In this document: positions 1-12,014 of the stretch, piece after piece
Layout of the letters: each line of letters starts with the position of its first letter
How positions within the stretch are numbered: position 1 is the first letter of the stretch
Origin: Verticillium longisporum
Taxonomy: Eukaryota > Ascomycota > Sordariomycetes > Glomerellales > Plectosphaerellaceae
Reading direction: 5' to 3'
Length of the DNA: 64,000 nt
Assembly (NCBI GenBank): GCA_019188255.1
Contig: JAETXT010000008.1
Coordinates: forward strand, 124,001-188,000
Program-made: the position numbers and the translations under genes
Notes under the pieces: model-generated
Told to the model about the DNA's origin: nothing
The model's database searches: none
Seen by the model: the letters and a program-made list of their open reading frames with translations, nothing else

Positions 1-274
1 CGTTAGCCTCTAATTAACTCTTTTAAAAGTCTTTATTACTTATATTAAGGATATCGTAGGAGGTATTAAATAACGACCGAGGGTATTACTTAGTTATAGG
101 ATAAAGAGATAATAATAGATAAAAGGATAAGAGGAAAGGAGAGATAAAAGTAATTATATCTCGAGAAAGAGATATTAGATCGAGAAATAGATTAAAGATT
201 CTAATAGCCCTTAACGAGAGCTATAAAATAATATAATTTTTATTTAGATCGAAGGTAATATTACGACCTAGTAG

Positions 275-620
275 CTTCCGAAGGGGGAATACTATTAGAG
301 AGTTAGGGTTGCTATTTATAGAAGCTTAGGTTATGACTCTGAGACGATATAGTATCGTAAGGCGTTACGTACTCGTTATAATGAATATAAGGTAAGACTT
401 AGATTAATTACTACTATAAGAAAGAATATATCTATAAGTACCGAATACCCGTCCTTATATACCTATTATTCTATCCTTATCGTATTAGGTTAGTAAGTCT
501 ATATTAGATAGTTTACCTTTCTTATCGTAATCCTATTACTTAGGTTATAGTATAGTTAGTAACTAGATCACTTTAAGAATCGTGATCTAATTACGGTTAC
601 GTAAGTGATCCTATAGGTCC
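275..620 (-). repeat. Degraded LTR, antisense (3' LTR of left gypsy copy)
   Basis: The reverse complement of this stretch aligns, with many RIP-type differences, to 4780-5190: shared blocks include the GTACGTAACGCC segment, the TATATAAGGACGG segment and the GGAAGCTAC segment near the inner end. Its orientation (antisense, left of an antisense pol) is what a 3' LTR of the left element would have. The ends are approximate because RIP has erased the terminal TG/CA; the right end in particular is fuzzy. Confidence 0.7.
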
Positions 621-699
621 GTATAGCGCGTTCGATCGCCTACGGGGTATCCTGCTTAGTATCCTAGTAATGACCGGGCTAGGGCGTTATATAATTCTC

Positions 700-1400
700 C
701 TCCTCTAAGTCGATATCCTAGCGACCCTTACTTATAAGCGCTATACCCTAGGTAATTATATCCTTTAACTTATTCTTCCTTTATAATATTAACGAAATAT
801 CGAGTCGTATCGAAAAACTAAAATCCTTATTTACTCGAAAATAATAAGAATAATTTAATTTTATTAAGCTTTATAGCTATAACGTTATACTATATTCCTT
901 CTATTAATAGAAAAGTTAGAAGTATTATATAATAGAGGGTATTAATCGCTACTCCGAATACGTTTATCGTAGTCGCTCTTACGATAATTCGGGGGTACCT
1001 ATTAATACTCGTAAATACTTATAATAATATCTCTCTCGTTTTCTTAATCCACTAACCTATAATAGTATCTCGTATTACCTAGGAGCTAGGTAAGCTAGAT
1101 AAGAAGGAGCTAAATAAGGAAACGCGTTTAGAGGAGCTATAGTCTTAAATAGCGGAAGCTCTTAATCGTTTAAAGCGTATTCGTACTTAGAAGCGATCTC
1201 TTTATAAGAGGGGTATAAAGATAGTAAACTAAGGGTTATAGTCTCTAGACGAGTTAGATTCCGTAGAGCGGGAGGAGTCCGAGGCTATAATAGCCGTATA
1301 AGTAGCTAGGGGTTTCGGGGTTATTAATTAGAGCGCCTTAGGCTCCTTTAACCCGGAATCGCTTAATTTCCTTAAAGCTAATAATATTACTTTAATAACT
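700..1400 (+). pseudogene. RIP relic of unidentified transposon-associated ORF (coiled-coil C-terminus)
   Basis: This segment lies between the antisense pol and the antisense LTR of the left gypsy copy, but it reads better on the plus strand. At about 1085-1370 a stop-riddled frame retains a charged, leucine-rich helix (pieces such as LNRLKRIRT and SLDELDSVE) followed by a SALGSFNP-like tail. That resembles the C-terminal coiled coil of zinc-cluster-like proteins common in fungal repeats; this is an impression, not a match. It may be a separate element inserted into the gypsy copy, or part of the flank. Confidence 0.35.
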
Positions 1401-4400
1401 ATAAATAGTTTAGGTTCTTAATTAATTCTTATATATTTTCTTTATATTTATAGTTTTTCTATTTAATAAAGTATTCGTTTTATTTATTCGTTTTTCTATA
1501 ATCGATAATTCTTTCGACTTCGTATTTATTTATATCTTCTACTTCTACGTTAATTATAAATAGTACGTTTAGTAGTACTAGTTCTAAAAATGCTATATAA
1601 AAAACGGGGTAAATCTTTATATTCTCTAATAATAAGAGGTAGTAATTAGTATCTAAGAGTTTCTTAAGAATTTTAAAAGGTCCTAGTTTCTTAAAATCTA
1701 ATTTATCGTTTAGTCGTTTAGTTTTAATATTTCGGCGGATAAGGTAGATGCTACCTCCCTCTTATAAGGATAGTCCCTTTATCTTTATTTTATTAGCGTA
1801 TATAGTTATTCTAGTATATACGAGCTCGAGGTCGAGCTTAATTTATTCCTAGATTTTACGGATATTAATTATAATATTAATCGCTTTTAGCGTATCCGGT
1901 ACTTCGTAGCGTTCTACGTAAACTATTAAGTTATACCTATAATTAATATAGAAGGGTAATTCCTTTATTAACTTACTTAATAAGCTATTATATATAAATT
2001 ATATAATAGGTAGTAATATGACTTAATTATCTTATTAATAATTAATATAATATTAAAGGTATTACTCTAGAGTCTAGTTTATTCTCTTTATCTATCTATC
2101 TATTTATAGGTAAAAAGCTATAAATAGCTTATATTTAGATCTAAATTAAGCGATAAGCGATTTCTAGAAATTATTAATAAAGAGCTTATCTCTATTTAAT
2201 ACTAATTCTTTTAGGAGTCCGTATTATCCTATAATATTCCTAAGGAATATATAGGCGAGGTCTTCTACTATTCCTATAGCTTTATATAGGAGAAAATACG
2301 AGTATTTAATAAGTCGGTCTACGATTATTAGGATATTATCGTAAGAGGTCCTAGTTAAGGGTTCCTTCGATAATAATAGGCTAATAATAAAGTCTAGTAA
2401 GACTAATTCCTAGGCTACTATTAATACTAGTAAAGCCTTAAGTTTTCTATAAAGCCTATACTTTTCTACTTTACTCTTTTTATAGAGGTCGTAATTACGA
2501 ATAACTATTATAACGTCCTATCTAGTTCCTTTAAAGTTATAGTATTTCTTAAATCGAGTAAAAGTCTTCGCTACTCCTTAATACCTATAGGCTTTAGTTT
2601 CGTAGATTTATCGAATTAATTCTAATACTTCCGTAAATAGTCTAGCGGGTATTATATAAATAGTAATTACGAGCATTTAATAATAAAGGATAAGATTCCC
2701 TTCTTTATCTTTCGCTAAGATAATATTAATATTAAGGGGCGTATTTTATTTATAATCTAAGCATTTACTTAGAATATCTATTTTATTATTCTTAGATCCT
2801 TTATAATAGATAATAGTAAAGTTAAATTCTAAAAGGAATTCTACTTATTTTATTTAGCGTTTATTAAAGTCTTTATTCGTTATAAAGTATATAAGATTTT
2901 TATAATCGGTATAGACTTTAACTTCGTATCGTACTCTAGAGAGATACGTTCTCTATTTTTTAAAGGCTTCGATAATTACTATAAATTCTTTATTATATAT
3001 CTAATAATTTAGCTCTAATCTATATAGCTTCTTCGAGAAGAACGCTATTAAATATAGGTATCCTTAATCGTCCCTTTATCTTAATTATCCTCTAATAGCG
3101 AAATCGGAGGTATTTATCTCGATTTCTATAGGTTTTTCGGGGTCTATTATCCGGAGGACTAGTTCGCTAAAGATAGTATCGATAATTTAGCGAAATGCCT
3201 TTTCTTAGGGTTTATTCTATACGAACTCTATTTCCTTAACTATAAAGCTCGTTAAAGGATTAATAGTCTTATTATATCCTTTTAAGAATCGTCGATAGAA
3301 GTTAACGAAACCGAGGAATACTCTAACGTCCTTAACGTTCTTTAATATAAGCTATTCCTTAATAGCTATTACTTTAGATTTTTCTATCCTAATTTCTCCT
3401 AAAGTAATCGTATACCCTAGGAAATCTACTTCCTATATATAGAACTTAGCTTTTTCTAGTTCTATTAATAGCTTATACTAATATAGTCGTATAAGGACCT
3501 AGTAAACGTATCCTTTATATTCTTCTATTATTTTCGAGAAGATTAGAATATTATCGAGATATACTATTACGAAGACGTCTAGGAATTCTCATAATATATC
3601 GTTAATTATATTTTAGAAGGTTATAAGAGTATTAATTAATCCGAATAATATAACTAAGTACTCGTAATATCCTTATCGTATTCGGAATACCGTTTTCTAT
3701 TCCTCTCTATCCTTAATACGGATAAAGTTATATATTCTTTTAAGATCGAGCGCTATAAACTAATTAGCTCTTATTAATACGTCCCTAAATTCTAATATTA
3801 AAGGTAATAAGTAGTAGTTCTTAATAATAATATTATTTAATTATTTATAATCGATATATAGTCTTTCCTTACTATTCTTCTTTAATATAAAGAGAATCGG
3901 GTATCTTATTAGGGATATCGATAATCGGATATATTCTTTTCTAAGGTTCTCTTTAAGATACTCGTCGAGGGTATTTATCTATTAAGGGTTTAATCTATAG
4001 ATCTTATTAAATCGGGGGCTCTCCTTTTCCTTAATTAGGATTTCGTAATCGTAGTATATATACTTAGGTAATACTATATCGACTTCTTCCTTAAAGATCT
4101 TTTCGTATTTCTAGTATTCCTTAAATATATTCTATAGTCTTTCTTATTATTCTATTATAAGCTCCTCTAGGGTTATCTCCTCTAAGTTATCCTTATTCGT
4201 AAGGGCTAGTTAGAGGTCGCTTAAGAGACCGTTTATAGATCTTTCCTTAAGGGCTAACGTACTCTATTAGATACGGCTAGCTATTTAATTAATTTAAGGG
4301 TTCTATTATCTAAGCTATAGGATATTTAGGATAATTTATTTTCCTTTTATATTAATAATATCGAAGGTTATATAACTTTAACGGTAAGAGATAAATACTT

Positions 4401-4727
4401 AGAGGGGCGTAGTCTCTATATTTACGAACCCTCCTCTATATAAGACCGCTTATCCTTTTACCGTACTAAGTTAATAGGGTTCCTCTTTATATTTCTATAT
4501 AATCTTATTCTTATTAATATATTCGGGGCTTATATAGTTACCCTAGGCGCTATTATCTAGTAGCGCGCTTACTTATCGTCCTCCTACGTTTATTCTTATA
4601 TAGAGGTAATTTATATTATAGGTTCGTTTAGCTAAGTAGATCGCTCTTATTTCCTTCGTCGATTATTATCCCTATCCGATCGATATTTGCCTTTTCCCGA
4701 AGGCGGCGGCGTAGTAAGTAGCTACGT
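1400..4727 (-). pseudogene. Ty3/gypsy chromovirus pol relic, left copy (antisense, RIP-inactivated)
   Basis: Read on the minus strand, this segment carries, from right to left, the remains of an aspartic protease, reverse transcriptase, RNase H, integrase and a chromodomain, all interrupted by stops. It is the inverted partner of 7105-10388 in the right copy: for example, the protease-side block at 4675-4725 is the reverse complement of 7105-7160. The chromodomain runs slightly further here than in the right copy, to a W-x-P-I-x-N-L-type end near 1410. The gag and 5' LTR are missing; the copy stops at about 4727, right where the LTR of the second copy begins. Confidence 0.85.
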
Positions 4728-4749
4728 ATAACGAGCATAGGTCGAATAA

Positions 4750-5195
4750 CCGGCCGTAGATAAGCCCCACGTTAGAGGATCTAGGGTCACTAATAAGATA
4801 AGGCTCGCCAAGGCTAGGTCACGTAATAGGATTACTAGGAATAGTAATCTAGGACTAAGGATCACTATTATACCTAGATCGCTATAAGCCGTGATCTAAT
4901 ATAATAGGATTACGATATAATAGTAAGCTATCTAATATAAGCTTACTACCTAATATAATAAGGATAGGATAGTAGGTATATAAGGACGGATATTCTAGAC
5001 TTATAGATATATTCTTTCTTACGATAGTAATTAATCTAAGTCTTACTTTATATTTATTATAACGAGTACGTAACGCCTTACGATACTATATCGTCTTAGA
5101 GTTATAACCTAAGCTTCTATTAATAATAACCCTAACCCTTTAATAGTATTCCCCCTTCGGAAGCTACCAGGTCGTAATATTTTAATTACTCTTAT
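4750..5195 (+). repeat. 5' LTR of right gypsy copy
   Basis: This block precedes a gag-like frame and matches the antisense LTR at 275-620. It contains a TATATAAGG box near 4978-4990 that could have been the retroelement promoter. It keeps a little more CA/TG than the coding part. The right edge is placed where similarity to the left LTR ends (the GGTCGTAATATT segment near 5185); the left edge is approximate, just beyond the truncated pol of the left copy at 4727. Confidence 0.7.
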
Positions 5196-5229
5196 TTAAT
5201 AGGTTTACTTTATAATACTAAGTAATACT

Positions 5230-8200
5230 TATTATAAGAATAATATCTATTAATAGTATCGGAAATAGCGCTAGTAACTTAGCCGCTATAATCTAGGAGC
5301 TCTATTTAGAGAACGAATAGCTCCGAGCCTTAATATAATAACTTTAAGGCGGAATAAATATAAAGGCTCTTCCCCTTTAATTATTCGACGGTAACCCTAA
5401 GGTATTTTAGTCTTTTATTACTTAGGTATATTAGTACTATAAAGCTAATAAGGGCTAACTTAAGTACTAGGGCGAGAAGGTCGCTAACGCCTCCTCTTAC
5501 CTTAAAGGGGACGCCTTATACTAGTTCGAACCCTTTATTAGGGACTATTCTACTTATACTAAGAAAGAAGATATAAAATAGGCTACCTAGGATATCTATA
5601 TAAGTATAAACGTATTCGAAGAAGCTATTAAAGGAGTATTTAAGGATATAAACGAGGAACGATAAAACGAAAGAAAAATCCTTTAGCTTAAATAGACTAA
5701 GCTAATTACTAAATACGCTACGGAGTTTCGACTCTTAGCTAATCGACTCGATTAAATAGAGTCCGCTCTTATAGCCCGTTTCTATAAAGGATTTAAAGAC
5801 GCTATTAAGGACGACCTTATCTAGGAGGATAGACCTAAAACCTTTACTAAGTATATCGCTATAGCCGTTAAAATCGACGATCGCTAATATAAATATAGAA
5901 TAGAAAAGGGACGAAAGCCCGTTATAGGATTATAGAACCCTTATATTCCCTATTACCGATCTAATTAAGGACGTAAGTATTAGTACGATAAACCCCGTAT
6001 TAATACGGCTTAAGGATAGATTACTTATATAGGACCTATAGAGCTCGATAATATTAAATATAGTAAACCGAAGGATCTTAAGGATATAAAATACTATAAC
6101 TATAATAAAAACGGGTATATAGCTCAAGAATATTAATAACCTAAGAAGCCCTAGAAACCTATAAACGAACGATAGCTTAATTATACTTAATACTAAGACT
6201 ATACTAAAACTAACTAGACCTTCTATTACTAGGATAATTACTTAACCTATAAAGATAATAAGGAATAGAATAGATAATTCCTTAAAGCACTTATAGGATA
6301 AAGAACCCTAATTATAATAGTTATTACTAAGAAGGGAAGACGAATTTAGAAATAGGCCTAGTAAATAATACCAGAGACCTAGGAAATCGATATAGACGAA
6401 GAAAGGGCTTATAAATAAGCTTACTTAGAACTATAGGCTATACCCTATATTAGGCTTATAAGTAACGAGGAATAGGACGAATATATATAAGTAAGTTAGG
6501 AGGAGGAACCCCTATTAAGATAACTTTAACTCTATATCCTAATATAGACCTATACTATTAATAACCCTAATAAGGATTACGATCCCCTTATACTATAGGA
6601 CGAACTTATCTATTATAGGACTAAGCTATAGAAGGCTAGCGCTTAAAAGTAAGAAAATATAAAAGAAAATATATAACTTATAATAGGAGACTATCTAGTA
6701 CTCTACTACGCCTATAAATAATACTATTAGTTATTTTAGCTTAAATATATCTACGACGATTATAAATATTATTTTAAAGAGAAAGCTATATACCGGTTTC
6801 TCCTATATAATTACTAGACCAAGCTATAAATAATAATAGAGTTCGAATAGGAAAATCGTAAATAGATCCTATATATAGACGAATATAGTTAAGGTCGGCT
6901 TACGTTCCGATTAGACCCCGCTTATTACGATAAATACTACTAAGACTATACTAGATAGGAGGACTATAATAATAACGTATATATAAAGTACTATATAGCT
7001 AAGGCTAGAGATTAGAGGCTTTACTATATAAAATACGTTAAGAAGCTAATCTTCTAGGTCTATTATAAGGATAACGATAACCTCGACCTAAGCAATCTAA
7101 ATATAACGTAGCTACTTACTACGCTACCGCCTTCGGGAAAAGGCAAGTATCGGTCGGATAAGGATAATAATCGATAAAGGAAGTAAGAGCGATCTACTTA
7201 GCTAAATGAACTTATAATACGAATTACCTCTACGTAAGAGTAAACGTAGGAGGACGATAGGTAAGCGCGCTACTAGATAGTAGCGCCTAGGGTAACTATA
7301 TAAGCCCCGAATATATTAATAAGAATAAGATTATATAGAAATATAAGGAGGAACCCTATTAACTTAGTATAGTAGAAGGATAAGCGGTCTTATACGGAGG
7401 AGGGATTATAAATATAGAGACTACGCCCCTCTAGGTATTTATCTCTTACTATTAAGGTTATATAACCTTCGATATTATTAATATAAGAGGAAAATAAATT
7501 ATCCTAAATATCCTATAATTTAGAGAATAGAACCCTTAAATTAATTAGATAGTTAGCCGTATCTAATAGAGTACGTTAGCCCCTAAGGAAAGACCTATAA
7601 GTAGTCTCTTAAGCGACCTCTAATTAGCCTTTACGAATAAGGATAATTTAGAGGAGATAACCCCGGAGGAGCTTATAATAGAATAATAAGAAAGACTATA
7701 GAACGTATTTAAAGAATACTAGAAATACGAAAAGATCTTTAAGGAGGAAGTCGATATAGTATTACCTAAGTATATATATTATAACTACGAAATCTTAATT
7801 AAGGAAGGGGAGAGCCCCCGATTTAATAAGATCTATAGATTAAACCCTTAATAGATAAATACTCTCGACGAATACTTTAAGGAGAATCTTAGAAAAGGAT
7901 ATATCCGATTATCGATATCCCTAATAGGATACCCGATTCTATTTATATTAAAGAAGAATAATAAAGAAAGACTATATATCGATTATAGATAATTAAACGA
8001 TATTATTATTAAGAACTATTATTTATTACTTCTAATATTAGAACTTAGGGACGTATTAATAGGAGCTAATTAATTTATAGCGCTCGATCTTAAAGGAGTA
8101 TATAACCTTATCTATATTAAGGATAGAGAGGAATAGAAAATAGTATTCCGAATATAACGAGGATATTATAAGTATTTAGTTATATTATTTAGATTAATTA

Positions 8201-10388
8201 ACGCCTCTATAACCTTCTAAAATATAATTAACGATATATTACAAGAATTCCTAGACGTCTTCGTAATAGTATATCTCGATAATATTCTAATCTTCTCGAA
8301 GATAATAGAAGAATATAAGGGATACGTCTATTAAATCCTTATACGATTATATTAATATAAGCTATTAATAGAACTAGAAAAAGCTAAATTCTATATATAG
8401 GAAATAGATTTCCTAAAGTATACGATTACCTTAAGAGAAATTAGGATAGAAAAATCTAAAGTAATAGCTATTAAGGAATAGCCTATACTAAAGAACGTTA
8501 AGGACGTTAGAGTATTCCTCGGTTTCGTTAACTTCTATTAATAATTCCTAAAAGGATATAATAAGACTATTAATCCTTTAATAAGCTTTACGGTTAAGGA
8601 AATAGAGTTTATATAGAATAAACCCTAAGAAAAGGCATTTCGCTAAATTATCGATACCGTCCTTAGCGAATTAGTCCTCTAGATAATAGACCCCGAAAAA
8701 CCTATAGAAGTCGAGATAGATACCTCCGACTTCGCTATTAGAAGATGATTAGGATAAAGGGACGATTAAGGACGCTTATACTTAATAGCGTTCTTCTCGA
8801 AGAAGCTATACGGATTAGAGCTTAATTATTAAATATATAATAAAGAATTTATAATAATTATCGAAGCCTTTAAAGAATAAAGAACGTATCTCTCTAGAGC
8901 ACGATATAAAGTTAAGGTCTATATTAATTATAAAAATCTTATATACTTTATAACGAATAAAGACCTTAATAAACGCTAAATAAGATAAATAGAATTCCTT
9001 TCGGAATTTAACTTTATTATTATCTATTATAAAGGATCTAAGAATAATAGGGTAGATATTCTAAATAGACGCTTAGATTATAAATAAAATACGCCCTTTA
9101 ATATTAATACTATCTTAGCGAAAGATAAAGAAAGGAATCTTATCCCTTATTACTAAACGCTAATAGTTACTACGTATATAATACCTACTAAACTATTTAC
9201 GGAAATATTAGAACTAATTCGATAAGTCTACGAAGCTAAGGCCTACGGGCACTAAAGAATAGCGAAGACCTTTACTCGATTTAAGAAATACTATAACTTT
9301 AAAGGAACTAGATAGGACGTTATAATAATTATTCGTAACTACGACCTCTATAAAAAGAGTAAAGTAGAAAGATATAGGCCTTACGGAGAATTTAAGGTAT
9401 TACTAATATTAACTATAGCCTAGGAGTTAATCTTATTAGACTTTATTACTAGCCTATTATTATCGAAGGAACCCTTAACTAAGACTTCTTATAATAATAT
9501 CCTAATAATCGTTAATCGATTTACTAAATACTCCTACTTTCTCCTATATAAAGCTATAAGAATAATAGAAGACCTTATTTATATATTCCTTAAAAATATT
9601 ATAAGATAATACGAACTCCTAAAAGAATTAGTATTAGATAGAGATAAGCTCTTTACTAGTAATTTCTAGAAGTCGCTTATCGCTTAACTCGGAGCTAAAT
9701 ATAAGCTATCTACGGCTTTTTACCTATAGATAGACGGATAGATAGAGAGAACGAATTAGACTCTAGAGTAGTACTTTTAGTATTATATTAATTATTAATA
9801 AAATAACTAGGTTATATTATTATTTATTATATAGTTCGTATATAATAGCTTACTAAGCGAGTTAATTAAGGAATTACCCTTCTATACTAATTACGGGTAT
9901 AACCTAATAGCCTATACGGAACGCTACGAAGTACCGGATATATTAAAAGCGATTAATATTACGGTTAATATCTATAAGATCTAGGACTAGATTAAGCTCG
10001 ACCTCGAGCTTATATATATTAGAATAATTATAGTTATACGCTAATAAAATAAGGATAAAGGGACTATCCTTATAGGAAGGAGGTAATATCTATTTTATTC
10101 GCTAAAATATTAAAACTAAACGACTAAACGATAAATTAGACTTTAAGAAACTAAGACCTTTTAAAATTCTTAAGAAACTCTCGGATATTAACTATTACCT
10201 CTTATTACTAAAGAATATAAAGATCTACCCTATTTTTTATATAGTACTCCTAGAACTAGTACTATTAGACGCCCTACTCGAAATAAATATAGAAATCGAG
10301 GGTATAAATAAATATAAAATCGAAAGGATTATCGATTATAGAACGAAGAATAATTAGGATAAGTACCTTATTAAGTAGAAGAACTAAC
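5230..10388 (+). pseudogene. Ty3/gypsy chromovirus gag-pol relic, right copy (RIP-inactivated)
   Basis: A complete order of chromovirus domains can be followed through stops. Gag-like start near 5240 with an LPLFDGNPK-type motif. A zinc knuckle at 6092-6133 in which the three Cys and the His all now read Tyr, as G-to-A RIP would produce. Protease around 7265 (ALLDSSA). Reverse transcriptase about 7800-8500 with YLDNILIF in place of the usual YLDD motif. RNase H about 8700-9080. Integrase zinc finger from about 9240 and catalytic core about 9430-9900. A chromodomain begins near 10318. The element is cut inside the chromodomain at about 10388 and has no 3' LTR. It is certainly non-functional. 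Confidence 0.9.
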
Positions 10389-10828
10389 TACAAGTTAAAC
10401 ACCTGGATTTGATGCGGCATGAGGACTTTTTTACTCTTCTCTTTGGTTGGTCATAGCTTCTGGCCAAAGCGATAAACGGGGTATGTAATTATCCGGGCCC
10501 ACTTTAATGGCCTCCTATCGAAGTCCTCCAAAGCCACCCCTTTCCATCCTTCTTTCTATATTGCACTAGAGGCGCGATGCCATGACAAGCCAGAGAACAA
10601 AGCGACTTTCAGGCCTGCACCCTAATAGGTCCCTTTTCGCAATGATCTGGCATTGGGCAACTGGCGCCTGGTCATTCCTCTCGCGCCCACTTAATCATGG
10701 CACGCGCGTCCCTTGTAACGCCGAGCAGCAAGACTCTCCCGAGGTCAATATCGGATATTCATAAAGTCAAATATCTTGAGTACTGATTATGACATCGCGT
10801 CCTATAGGCCATTCCGTCACCTCCGTCC
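10389..10828. other. Unique spacer between RIP island and kinase gene
   Basis: Base composition is normal and CA/TG dinucleotides are present, so RIP has not spread past the repeat edge. No convincing gene is seen. The spacer presumably holds the promoter and 5' leader of the kinase gene. Confidence 0.6.
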
Positions 10829-11683
10829 TTGCGATCCCAGCGACCCGATGCCACGCTTATATCCCCCTCGTTCGGCGTTCAAGATCCTCCACAACCAGGC
10901 TCAATCATCGGTATAGGAGCCTCGTGTTTCGTTTCTACCTACGACAACCTTACGGTTCTCAAAGGGTATCAGATATGGGTCGACGGAAAGTTGCGCTCAT
11001 CGAAGTGCCATACTTGTGAGGACGCAGTTCGCCAGGAGCATCACGTCTATGAACACCTCGGTACGCATCCTCGGATCCTACGCTACTACGGTCTCGTGCA
11101 AGTCCATCCGTTAGTTTACTCGCTTCGACTCGAGCTGGCACCTTTGGGCAATGTCCGGCAATATATTGAGGACCACGAAGCACCCCCCAAACACTCCCGT
11201 ATCCGGATGGCTCTGGACACCGCCGTTGGCCTCAGCTACATCCATTCATGCAAGGTACGGCATGCCGATCTGAGCTGCCGGAACCTGTTCCTCTTTGACG
11301 GCCTTCGCGTCAAGATAGGGGACTTGGGTGATTCAGCCGTCGAAGGAGATGGGTTTACCCCAACGGTATATGAGGAAGCACGTTACGCACTGCCTTGCCA
11401 AGGACGAGATCTTGATGAACGACCCGTTGCAAAGATTGAACTCTTCGCGCTTGGATCAGCTATTTACGAAATTCTAGCGTGGGCAAGACCGTTCCCAGAG
11501 TTGCAAGATGAAGAGGTGGAAGAACGATATTCTAGGGAAAAATTCCCCTGTCTCGACAATATAGGCATTGGTGTCATTGTTATGAATTGCTGGAAGGAAG
11601 TATACAAGACCGCAGATGAGGTAGCTGCGGCTTTAGCCGGATCTCTAAGGAGCGAGGACACGACTGCCAACGAGATACAGTGA
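10829..11683 (+). CDS. Atypical fungal protein kinase (single exon)
   Basis: The 284-residue product is a eukaryotic protein kinase domain with little else. A glycine-rich loop (GIGASCFV) is followed by VLK as the candidate ATP-binding lysine, a candidate alpha-C glutamate in the segment around EHHVYEHLG, a hinge followed by LAPLGNVRQYI, the catalytic loop as HADLSCRN rather than the usual HRD, and the metal-binding motif as GDLGDS rather than DFG. The APE region is degenerate and the usual Asp of helix F is Glu (KIELFALGS). The catalytic and metal-binding Asp are both kept, so activity is plausible. Similar small kinases occur in expanded families in accessory regions of filamentous fungi; the substrate is unknown. 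The gene is intact and of normal composition although it lies between two RIP-mutated islands. Another upstream exon cannot be excluded. Confidence 0.75.
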   Translation: MRSQRPDATLISPSFGVQDPPQPGSIIGIGASCFVSTYDNLTVLKGYQIWVDGKLRSSKCHTCEDAVRQEHHVYEHLGTHPRILRYYGLVQVHPLVYSLRLELAPLGNVRQYIEDHEAPPKHSRIRMALDTAVGLSYIHSCKVRHADLSCRNLFLFDGLRVKIGDLGDSAVEGDGFTPTVYEEARYALPCQGRDLDERPVAKIELFALGSAIYEILAWARPFPELQDEEVEERYSREKFPCLDNIGIGVIVMNCWKEVYKTADEVAAALAGSLRSEDTTANEIQ

Positions 11684-12014
11684 AAGCCAGCTTATTTCCA
11701 TCAGCGAGTGAATCCCTTCTGACCCTCCCTTTCCAACGTTGTGAGCTACTTGCTACCCTATTCTTAGGTTAGCTCCTGATGAGTATTCTTTTCAAGCAAC
11801 TACGTACCGACGGGCATTCGGGGCATGGGCCTTTCAGAGAGACAGACCTATATAGACGAGTAGTATCCTCGGTTGCATCGGGGCAAAAAATGCCTTTCAT
11901 GGGATTGTTGCAGTACTCGGTGACATCGCGCATAGTGACCGTATAGTTTTCCCGACAGCTCCTAAACTTCTGCGTGTATTTGACCCACTTGCACATGATA
12001 GAAAGTTCTAGTGT
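11684..12014. other. Intergenic, downstream of kinase gene
   Basis: Normal composition, containing the presumed 3' UTR of the kinase gene. No gene is supported. Composition turns AT-rich from about 12001. Confidence 0.5.

Larger units (their letters stand above)
1..10388. repeat. RIP-saturated AT-rich repeat island
   Basis: Over more than 10 kb the sequence is AT-rich and nearly devoid of the dinucleotides CA and TG, while TA, CG, CC and GG-type steps persist. This is the footprint of repeat-induced point mutation (C to T at CpA on both strands), known from ascomycetes. No long reading frame survives; stops fill all six frames. Normal composition returns abruptly at about 10389. The island holds two degraded Ty3/gypsy copies in inverted orientation plus a third relic, described separately. 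Positions 1-about 270 are AT-rich and show nothing I recognise. Confidence 0.93.

Noticed and set aside
5930..6127. Minus-strand frame of 65 codons inside the RIP island
   Set aside because: It is antisense to the gypsy gag zinc-knuckle region; low-complexity Ile/Leu composition arises from AT-rich RIPed DNA.
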